This document shows positions 1-5,081 of a stretch of DNA of 5,081 nucleotides, piece by piece (positions within the stretch are counted from its first letter, which is position 1; each line of letters starts with the position of its first letter). Position numbers and translations under genes: made by a program. This DNA is from Pseudomonadota bacterium (GTDB lineage Bacteria > Pseudomonadota > Gammaproteobacteria > SZUA-229): assembly GCA_030673345.1 (NCBI GenBank), contig DAOVJH010000140.1, forward strand, positions 1 to 5,081, in the 5' to 3' direction. Under the pieces are notes generated by a model. That model searched no databases. It saw only the letters and a list, made by a program, of their open reading frames with translations, and had not been told where the DNA came from.

Positions 1-1
1 A

Positions 2-169
2 AACAGGCAGCTGCATCTCTGGTTAATACCTGAATTGGATAACATACCCGTCATTATAGAAAACTATCGTAACGGAAAAGAACACTCGCGGATGCAGCTG
101 GAGAGTGTCAGCTTCAACAATGAGACAACCTATAGCGAGCAACAGGCAGAAGACGACGATGACATCTAA
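2..169 (+). CDS. DUF3108 domain protein, C-terminal end (partial)
   Basis: This is the last 55 codons of a gene whose 5' part lies left of the window; the stop is TAA at 167-169. The reading frame opens at base 2 and is missed by start-based ORF calling because no start belongs to it here. The visible peptide runs from a strand with L-H-L-W-L, through PELDNIPV and a charged turn (ENYRNGKEHS), to a final strand MQLESVSF. This matches the ending I know for DUF3108 proteins (tryptophan strand, 'lPv-i', a G-containing turn, then a closing strand). A hydrophilic acidic tail ending in EDDDDI follows. DUF3108 proteins are exported, have no firmly assigned biochemical role, and in many proteobacteria sit beside purN/purM, which may therefore lie just left of the window. 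The stop overlaps the preferred darP start by 11 nt, suggesting co-transcription and translational coupling. The assignment rests on a short tail only. Confidence 0.65.
   Translation, partial: NRQLHLWLIPELDNIPVIIENYRNGKEHSRMQLESVSFNNETTYSEQQAEDDDDI
8..100. repeat. 10-bp inverted repeat (arms 8-17 and 91-100)
   Basis: The arm cagctgcatc at 8-17 is matched exactly by its reverse complement gatgcagctg at 91-100, with 73 nt between them. Both arms lie inside the DUF3108 coding region. A G-U pair could add one position on the inner side. The long spacer and the expected frequency of such matches in a window this size make a function doubtful. Confidence 0.3.
148..152 (+). promoter_or_regulatory. 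Weak ribosome binding site of darP
   Basis: AGAAG lies 6 nt before the ATG at 159. It matches the AGGAG Shine-Dalgarno core with one mismatch and lies within the end of the upstream DUF3108 gene. It supports 159 as the start over the in-frame GTG at 105 and ATG at 120, which have no better-placed site. The weakness of the site fits coupling to translation of the upstream gene. Confidence 0.4.
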
Positions 170-695
170 CTACAGCGACTTCGATAAAAACGATGAGGAA
201 GGAGCAAAGTACGACGGTCCGAGCAAGTCACAGCTAAAACGTGAGAGCCATCACCTGACGGACGTCGGTGAAGAGATACTAAAACTGTCACAAGAAGATA
301 TACGGTCACTACACCTGCCCGATGAACTCGATGTGGCTATCCACACAGCCTTAAAGATAAAATCTCGAAGCGGATTAAAAAGACAGCGCCTGTACATAGG
401 AAAACTATTACGCTCTATCGATAGCGAAGCTATAGAAATACAGCTAAGAAGAATACAACACCATCACGATACCAATACCGCACATTTCAAACGGCTGGAA
501 AAATGGCGGGACAGTTTAATCGATAATGACAAAGCGACACTCAACGAAGTCATTTCACGTTATCCTGAAATTGACAGGCAGCATATCAATCAATTGATCC
601 GTGTTGCACATCAGGAAAAACAAAACAGCAAACCCCCTGCTGCTTCACGTAAGTTATTTAAATATCTTCGAGAACTGGAAGACGGTCTGGATTAA
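159..695 (+). CDS. darP: Ribosome maturation protein DarP (YjgA, DUF615)
   Basis: DarP/YjgA is a small cytosolic protein that associates with late precursors of the 50S ribosomal subunit and aids its maturation. From the ATG at 159 the product is 178 aa, close to the 183 aa of the E. coli protein. Family marks are visible: SKSQLKRE near residue 22, an alpha-helical charged core with LYIGKLLRSID, then FKRLEKWRDSLID, and the C-terminal signature NSKPPAASRKLFKYLREL at about 156-173, which corresponds to the E. coli NKPPKSARQIFQYLREL. The frame also stays open upstream to a GTG at 105 (196 aa). Those extra 18 residues would be translated from DNA that encodes the DUF3108 tail in another frame, and the family normally starts with a short acidic N-terminus like the one after 159. 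The gene overlaps the upstream gene by 11 nt and converges with the antiporter gene 7 nt downstream. Confidence 0.93.
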   Translation: MTSNYSDFDKNDEEGAKYDGPSKSQLKRESHHLTDVGEEILKLSQEDIRSLHLPDELDVAIHTALKIKSRSGLKRQRLYIGKLLRSIDSEAIEIQLRRIQHHHDTNTAHFKRLEKWRDSLIDNDKATLNEVISRYPEIDRQHINQLIRVAHQEKQNSKPPAASRKLFKYLRELEDGLD

Positions 696-722
696 ACAAC
701 GACTAATCCATGCGGTTTTTTT
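688..722 (+). terminator. Possible weak terminator at the convergent junction
   Basis: The arms TGGATTA (688-694) and TAATCCA (704-710) pair perfectly over 7 bp around a 9-nt loop, and a run of seven T follows at 716-722. The hairpin overlaps the darP stop and lies across the antiporter stop codon (703-705). In the plus direction it could end darP transcription, but five bases (tgcgg) separate stem and T-run and the stem is AT-rich, so it is not a canonical intrinsic terminator. No T-run follows the hairpin in the minus direction. Confidence 0.3.
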
Positions 723-1869
723 CTGCGCTTGAAATGGGGGTTCTGTAGCGATAGACAACCCAATAAGTCGATAACACAAACGTGACGATAACCACCATCT
801 GTATCAGATAGGATGCACGCAGACTGATTAAACCGGCGGCCAATGCGCTGTAAGACACCAGCAAAGAGAATTCGCTGCCCTGTCCAAGTCTCGCACCCAG
901 TTCCATCGAAAACTTTTTCTTTTCACCGATCAACTGAAACCCCTGCTTAAATGCGAGCGGCTTAATGATGACGATCAAGACAGCGATAACGACCCCGGCC
1001 AACAGGACATGCTGCGTCATCAGAAAGTTAAACTGCGCACCGATGGAAAAGAAGAACAGGATCAGAAAAAAGTCACGTAACGGTTTGAGATGCTCGGCGA
1101 TAACCATCGATACGGGTGATGACGCAAATGCGACACCAGCAATAAAGGCGCCCATCTCGTATGACAGTCCTATGATCTGGGCAACCCCGGCACCCAGCAT
1201 GCCCCACCCCAGTGCCAGCAGAAATGTATATTCCTGAATAATATCAAAACGCAAAAAGAGATTATTGACCACGTACCTGACGAGGCCATAGGATACGAGT
1301 GCAAACACGAGCAACTTGATGAACAGCATGGCAATGGTAAATGTGACATTTTCACCCTGCCCGCCAGTCAAAACCACGATTAACAATATCGCGATAACAT
1401 CCTGCATCAATAGCACACTGGTCATCATCTCACCCGTATGCTTATGATGTAACGCAGTGGTCGGAATCAGTTTCAGGCTGATGATCGTACTGGAGAACAT
1501 CAGCGCGGCACCGATGATGATGCTCTCGACGAAACCAAAACCAAATGCCAGTGCAGCGCCGCCTGTTACTACCAGAAACACCAGGCTGGTCGACAGGGTG
1601 ACCACGGCTGTCTTGCTGAAGAGGTGATACAGACGGTCAGGCTTCAGATTAATACCGAGGAGATATAACAGCAGTATCACACCGATATGAGACAACTCTT
1701 CGATATGCTCCGGCTCTTTGATCAGACCGAGTCCCCAGGGCCCAGCAGCTATACCAAAACCGATGTACGCAAGGATGACCGGTTGTTTAAGGTATAAGAA
1801 TATGGTGGCAAAAAATGCTGCACCGGCAAATATCAAAACAAATTCAAAAATTATATTTTGATAGTCCAT
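703..1869 (-). CDS. CPA2-family cation/proton antiporter, membrane domain only
   Basis: This is an inner-membrane monovalent cation/proton antiporter of the CPA2 (Kef/YbaL-like) group, 388 aa. Roughly a dozen hydrophobic segments run from residue 6 to 374. Family motifs appear in order: QPVILAYIGFGIAAGPWGLG (29-48); ALMFSSTIISLKL (122-134); LLMQDVIAILLI (153-164), whose Gln156-Asp157 pair corresponds to the ion-binding Q-D of KefC; EMGAFIAGVAFASSP (238-252); FFFSIGAQF (272-280); and GARLGQGSEFSLLV (325-338). It ends about 14 residues after the last membrane segment, so the cytosolic TrkA-N/RCK domain that gates Kef and YbaL is absent. The Q-D pair hints at K+/H+ exchange, but the ion is inferred, not shown. 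The start ATG has GGA directly against it and only a poor AGAG five bases upstream, so initiation may depend on the nitrilase gene ending 27 nt before. The reading frame is intact, with no sign of decay. Confidence 0.9.
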   Translation of the reverse strand: MDYQNIIFEFVLIFAGAAFFATIFLYLKQPVILAYIGFGIAAGPWGLGLIKEPEHIEELSHIGVILLLYLLGINLKPDRLYHLFSKTAVVTLSTSLVFLVVTGGAALAFGFGFVESIIIGAALMFSSTIISLKLIPTTALHHKHTGEMMTSVLLMQDVIAILLIVVLTGGQGENVTFTIAMLFIKLLVFALVSYGLVRYVVNNLFLRFDIIQEYTFLLALGWGMLGAGVAQIIGLSYEMGAFIAGVAFASSPVSMVIAEHLKPLRDFFLILFFFSIGAQFNFLMTQHVLLAGVVIAVLIVIIKPLAFKQGFQLIGEKKKFSMELGARLGQGSEFSLLVSYSALAAGLISLRASYLIQMVVIVTFVLSTYWVVYRYRTPISSAEKNRMD

Positions 1870-1896
1870 TCCTGCTCTATGTATTGATGTATAGAA

Positions 1897-2727
1897 CTAC
1901 TTCGGAGAAAAACTGCATTGCAAGCGTTTATGTTCGAGCGCAGGAAACATCTTCCGCGTGTGCTCCAGCTTGGCCAGGTCTATATTTGCAACCACCACAC
2001 CAGCACCATGCGGCAGCCGGTTTAACACCTGGCCCCATGGATCAACGATCATGCTATCGCCATGTGTCTCTCGCCCGCCCACATGGTATCCACCCTGATC
2101 TGCTGCGACCATAAACGAGAGATTTTCTATCGCACGTGAACGTAACAAAGACTCCCAGTGAACCCTGCCAGTGAGACTGGTAAATGCTGACGGTACGGCA
2201 CAGATCTCCATCTTCTGTTCGACCATGGCACGGAATAGTTCGGGGAAACGAAGGTCATAACATACCGCGAGACCAAGCCGACCGAACGGTGTATCCACCA
2301 CCACTATGCCATTACCTGCGGAGATAGTTTCTGACTCTGTATAGCTTTCGTTACTGGCTTCGATGGTGACATCAAAAAGATGTATCTTGTCGTAGCGGGC
2401 AACGACCTCGCCTTGCGGATTGATCAGCAGACAGGCAGAAAAGACTTTACCCGACTCTTTCGAGCTTAACGGTATGGTACCGCCTACCAGCCAGATATTA
2501 TATTTAACCGCCTGTTCTTTCAGGTAGTCCTGCAGCAGGCCACTGCCGTATTCTTCAGCAATTTTCACTTTGTCGGTTTCCGTCATTCCCATTATTGCGA
2601 AATTTTCAGGCAACACGACCAGTTCTGCCTCCTGCTGAACGGCAATTTTTATCAATTTTTCAGCTTCAGCCAGATTTGCCTTAACATTAGGCCCTGATGC
2701 CATCTGTATCGCTGCAACTTTACTCAC
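1897..2727 (-). CDS. Nit1-like carbon-nitrogen hydrolase (probable deaminated glutathione amidase)
   Basis: This is a nitrilase-superfamily amidase of about 276 aa, normal length for a single-domain Nit protein. The catalytic Glu-Lys-Cys triad is visible, numbered from the GTG: Glu41 in VVLPENF, Lys114 in RYDKIHLFD, and Cys156 in LAVCYDLRFPELFR. Other Nit1/NitFhit-type features are SLTGRVHWESLLRSRAIEN (about 184-202) and HGDSMIVDPWGQVL (about 222-235). Nit1 and bacterial YbeM hydrolyse deaminated glutathione, a side product of transaminases, to 2-oxoglutarate and cysteinylglycine; that substrate is inferred from similarity. Two starts compete: GTG at 2725-2727, giving MSKVAAIQMASGP, the usual family N-terminus, and the adjacent TTG at 2728-2730, giving one extra residue. 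I prefer GTG, 8 nt from a good AGGAG. In many gammaproteobacteria this gene follows yhdP and precedes tldD; here a small gene separates it from yhdP and an antiporter takes the next position. Confidence 0.92.
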   Translation of the reverse strand: MSKVAAIQMASGPNVKANLAEAEKLIKIAVQQEAELVVLPENFAIMGMTETDKVKIAEEYGSGLLQDYLKEQAVKYNIWLVGGTIPLSSKESGKVFSACLLINPQGEVVARYDKIHLFDVTIEASNESYTESETISAGNGIVVVDTPFGRLGLAVCYDLRFPELFRAMVEQKMEICAVPSAFTSLTGRVHWESLLRSRAIENLSFMVAADQGGYHVGGRETHGDSMIVDPWGQVLNRLPHGAGVVVANIDLAKLEHTRKMFPALEHKRLQCSFSPK

Positions 2728-2735
2728 CAATCAAT

Positions 2736-2740
2736 CTCCT
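2736..2740 (-). promoter_or_regulatory. Ribosome binding site of the nitrilase gene
   Basis: The minus strand reads AGGAG here, 8 nt before the GTG at 2725-2727 and 5 nt before the TTG at 2728-2730. It is the clearest Shine-Dalgarno site in the window. It lies in the 19-nt gap just after the stop of the upstream small gene and compensates for the non-ATG start. Confidence 0.7.
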
Positions 2741-2746
2741 GCTTAC

Positions 2747-3193
2747 TTATTTTATTATATTGAATTTAATCACATCATCGGCACCGCTGCCCGGTGTTTT
2801 GACCATGTACTTAGAAGGTATACCCAGGGAGACCAGCCAGTCGGTCAATTCCTGTACCCAGAACTCGCCATCCTCTCCACCCGGATAGCGTATTTCTATC
2901 ACCTTATGCTGCTCAGATAACCATGCTTTGAGTAATCGCTTTAATACAGGCAATGCCAATATCGTCTCACCGCTTCTAGCCAGTTCCCATTGCTCAGCAT
3001 GCAGTTCCCAGCCCACCACCGCATTATCAGATGATGACCTGGGAAGTTCAACCGGCACAGGGACAGCACTTTTTTTAACCGCAGTATTTTGATCCAGCCT
3101 CTTAGCGCTTACTTCAGCATATATTACTGTCGACGACAATGACAAAACGATAGTAATAAGCGTCTGAGCAATATACATCAAGAATTTATTCAT
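2747..3193 (-). CDS. Small secreted protein of unknown function
   Basis: I do not recognise a named family in this 148-aa protein. It begins with a signal peptide: MNK, a hydrophobic stretch to about residue 22, and a likely signal peptidase I site after VIYA (residue 26). There is no lipobox cysteine, so the mature protein should be soluble in the periplasm or loosely attached. A polar linker (about 27-58) leads to a folded part from about 60 to 148: WELHAEQWELARSGE, a helix LPVLKRLLKAWL, a strand VIEIRYPGG, a helix with EFWVQELTDWLVSLGIPS, and a closing strand DVIKFNI. The strand-helix-strand order with 'L..LGIPS' faintly recalls OmpA-like peptidoglycan-binding domains, but the Asp and Arg residues that bind diaminopimelate there are not evident. 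The start lies 2 nt after the yhdP stop with only a distant GAGG (13 nt), so it is probably translationally coupled to yhdP. The coding assignment is secure; the function is open. Confidence 0.85.
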   Translation of the reverse strand: MNKFLMYIAQTLITIVLSLSSTVIYAEVSAKRLDQNTAVKKSAVPVPVELPRSSSDNAVVGWELHAEQWELARSGETILALPVLKRLLKAWLSEQHKVIEIRYPGGEDGEFWVQELTDWLVSLGIPSKYMVKTPGSGADDVIKFNIIK

Positions 3194-3195
3194 TA

Positions 3196-5081
3196 CTAAA
3201 ATTCATCCTCATCTGCAGCTTCCTCGACCCTCTCCACGATCTTTTCTACTTTTGGCTCATCCCAGCTTCCGGTAATCGAGTACACATTATGCCCTATTAT
3301 GCCAAGATCAAACACTTTCTGGATCAAAGCCAGCCCTGCGCCCACGACAACGCCGCCTAGCAGGGCACCTCCGGCAAACGTCAGAGTGTCGGTATGTGGT
3401 TTAACTCTCATCAACAAGCCATAATCCTGTTTTACCATGCCTATACTACCAAACATGTTAATGTCTGCAGCCGTCGCTGAGAGATCAAAATTTTTCAGAG
3501 AGCCATCACCATTAACAAATTCAAAATCACCGTTTATGGTATCAAAAGAAAAACCTTCACGGGTAACATCATCAAAATCAAAAGCCAGCCTGTTAGCCAG
3601 TTTAAATAAATTCAACATACCCAGTAAGCGCCCCCCCGTACCAGGGTCGACCTCGAGTAACTCACCATCATTCATCTTAAACGAGGTTTTCCCTTTCATA
3701 TTCGACCAGGACAAACTATAGGGTTCCGCAGGCCATTTTGAGTTAAATATCCCTTCATACTTACAGCGGTCAATACTGCGCTGGTAACCGAGCCCAACAA
3801 GTGTGTCGCCACAATTATCGCTATTGATATTTCCCTGCATCACCGTTTCATGCGCACCATTCCACGAGGTCAGCCAGGTGCCGCGCGCATCGAATGTCAT
3901 CGCAGGGCCTTTTAGCAAAAAGCGGTTTATCAACATACCGTGTTCGTGCCAGTTTGTTTCGAGGTTTACATCAGTAAGCACCCAGTCTTTCCATAATACT
4001 TTTTTTACTTTCCAGCTGAGCGGAGGAAAATCAGATGGCTTAAGCGGTTCAGAAGCTTTCTTCTCTTCGCTGACAAATAATGCATGCACATCCACCTCAT
4101 CCAGATCAAGCTTCATCACCGTATCCTTACCCAGACCTTCGGTAAACTCGCCCTTGCCTGCAATATATTTTGACTTGAGGTCAAAATTCCATGCCTTGCC
4201 ATTATTACGGACAGCAAATAAATCGACGACACTGGCAGATTTTTTATCTGCAGCGTTATCCTCTGTAAACCGGGCGTTCACCTGCAGGCCCTGGCCATCC
4301 AGCACTTTGACATCTGCGACAAGACCCAGGCGCTCAGCGCCCGGTTTTACTACTTTGTCAGATACCCGGATATCAATACCTTCGAGATAAGAACTTGCCG
4401 TTATATGGAGAAGATACTGGTCAGGCTCATATGGCACTTCGAACTTCACCGACCACTCAGACATACCTGTCAGCCAGTCTTCCGGCACCCACTCATAATT
4501 CTGCAGCAGGTAATCAGCACTGATGACACCATCCAGATGAAAAACAACTTGTTCTCCTGAAGCTTTTTTTTCTGTCAATGCGCTGATCGAAATCGGCCTA
4601 TCGTTTATCCTGGCGATGATCGAATCAGCAAAAACACTCTCTTTAGTAAAATCGATCACACCATTTATATCACTTATCTCATAACCCAGAGCCGGATAAT
4701 AAATATCAGTATCGATAAAGGTCAGGTGTCCATCGACCGTCACATCTATCTCATCTTTATCGAGAGGGATTTCTAATGCCAGTGAAAGATCACTGTTACC
4801 CTGGAATTGAAACAGGCGCATAGAATCACCGAGGATATCATCCAGCGGGCTGTCCCACACATATGACTGCGTATCAACATTTTTACCATGGGCATCAACT
4901 CTAACAGTGAGATGCGGATTGCTTAGATCAAGAAACTCCGCATAACCATTAAACAATGCCACACCCTTTGTCTTAGCCTTAGCATCACTTAATACCAGCG
5001 ACAGGTTATTAAATTTCAAAGTGCCAGAGGTAGCATTTAATAACGGCCATCCTTCTAAAAACTTCATATTCACATTCTGCG
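3196..5081 (-). CDS. yhdP: YhdP, AsmA-like envelope lipid-transport protein, C-terminal half (partial)
   Basis: YhdP is a very long inner-membrane-anchored protein (1266 aa in E. coli) whose elongated periplasmic beta-sheet groove, with TamB and YdbH, carries phospholipids to the outer membrane. About 628 residues are visible. The frame stays open through the right edge, so the GTG at 5071-5073 is not the start, and the N-terminal anchor and DUF3971 part lie outside. Counting from that GTG, FLEGWP (5-10) and repeated amphipathic beta-strands fit the central region. The C-terminal AsmA-like signature is clear: GELLEVDPGTGGRLLGMLNL (470-489), LANRLAFDFDDV (492-503), GFSFDTINGDF (507-517), a glycine-rich segment AGGALLGGVVVGAGLAL (567-583) and YSITGSWDEPKV (598-609), then an acidic tail. 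Two cysteines (421, 437) lie shortly before this block. It is the most upstream visible member of the minus-strand operon; the next gene starts 2 nt after its TAG. Confidence 0.93.
   Translation of the reverse strand, partial: QNVNMKFLEGWPLLNATSGTLKFNNLSLVLSDAKAKTKGVALFNGYAEFLDLSNPHLTVRVDAHGKNVDTQSYVWDSPLDDILGDSMRLFQFQGNSDLSLALEIPLDKDEIDVTVDGHLTFIDTDIYYPALGYEISDINGVIDFTKESVFADSIIARINDRPISISALTEKKASGEQVVFHLDGVISADYLLQNYEWVPEDWLTGMSEWSVKFEVPYEPDQYLLHITASSYLEGIDIRVSDKVVKPGAERLGLVADVKVLDGQGLQVNARFTEDNAADKKSASVVDLFAVRNNGKAWNFDLKSKYIAGKGEFTEGLGKDTVMKLDLDEVDVHALFVSEEKKASEPLKPSDFPPLSWKVKKVLWKDWVLTDVNLETNWHEHGMLINRFLLKGPAMTFDARGTWLTSWNGAHETVMQGNINSDNCGDTLVGLGYQRSIDRCKYEGIFNSKWPAEPYSLSWSNMKGKTSFKMNDGELLEVDPGTGGRLLGMLNLFKLANRLAFDFDDVTREGFSFDTINGDFEFVNGDGSLKNFDLSATAADINMFGSIGMVKQDYGLLMRVKPHTDTLTFAGGALLGGVVVGAGLALIQKVFDLGIIGHNVYSITGSWDEPKVEKIVERVEEAADEDEF

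Noticed and set aside
8..100. The 10-bp inverted repeat as a functional regulatory hairpin
   Set aside because: With a 73-nt spacer inside a coding region, one such match by chance is expected in a window of this size. It is listed only as a low-confidence repeat.
1170..1355. 61-aa minus-strand frame inside the antiporter gene
   Set aside because: It overlaps the antiporter in another frame on the same strand; the antiporter motifs are continuous through this region, so there is no frameshift to explain.
1870..1960. A promoter for the antiporter upstream of its start
   Set aside because: TTGCAA and TATACA can be seen on the minus strand, but they are about 24 nt apart, too far for a sigma-70 promoter.
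1815..2114. 99-aa plus-strand frame spanning the nit-antiporter junction, and other short plus-strand frames at 965-1237, 2697-2888 and 3437-3721
   Set aside because: All are antisense to well-supported genes and show no family features or good ribosome binding sites.
3627..3650. A PGTGGR motif in YhdP resembling a nucleotide-binding P-loop
   Set aside because: It lacks the GK[ST] ending of Walker A and matches the conserved VDPGTGGRLLG signature of the YhdP C-terminal region.
3803..4390. 195-aa plus-strand open frame opposite yhdP
   Set aside because: It lies wholly antisense to a clearly conserved gene, is serine/proline-rich as expected of a shadow frame, and has no recognisable domain.
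5071..5073. GTG as the true start of the yhdP frame
   Set aside because: The frame continues without a stop to the right edge, and the protein would lack the N-terminal half and membrane anchor of YhdP.

Overview
The window looks like an ordinary chromosomal stretch of a gammaproteobacterium. The evidence is a YhdP-type AsmA-like protein, a Nit1-class amidase of the kind usually encoded next to yhdP, DarP (YjgA) and a DUF3108 protein. Base composition is mid-range and genes are densely packed. I cannot name the genus.

Layout: at the left edge the plus strand carries the 3' end of a DUF3108-type gene (2-169), which overlaps by 11 nt the darP/yjgA ribosome-maturation gene (159-695). From 703 to the right edge all genes lie on the minus strand and read leftwards in the order yhdP (C-terminal half, entering from the right edge), a small secreted protein of unknown function (2747-3193), a Nit1-like amidase (1897-2727) and a CPA2-family cation/proton antiporter without a regulatory domain (703-1869). 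Gaps in this minus-strand set are 2, 19 and 27 nt, so it is very likely one operon whose promoter lies beyond the window. The two transcription units converge with only 7 nt between stop codons, and a weak hairpin plus T-run spans that junction. No stretch of more than about 30 nt is without a gene.

Functionally the minus-strand cluster combines envelope lipid transport (YhdP), an unrecognised periplasmic protein, glutathione-metabolite repair (Nit) and ion/pH homeostasis (antiporter). The plus-strand genes concern an exported DUF3108 protein and 50S ribosome assembly. I found no mobile element, CRISPR array, tRNA/rRNA or defence system, and no clear evidence of a new system. The items most worth a second look are the unknown secreted protein between yhdP and nit, and the antiporter occupying the place where tldD commonly follows nit.
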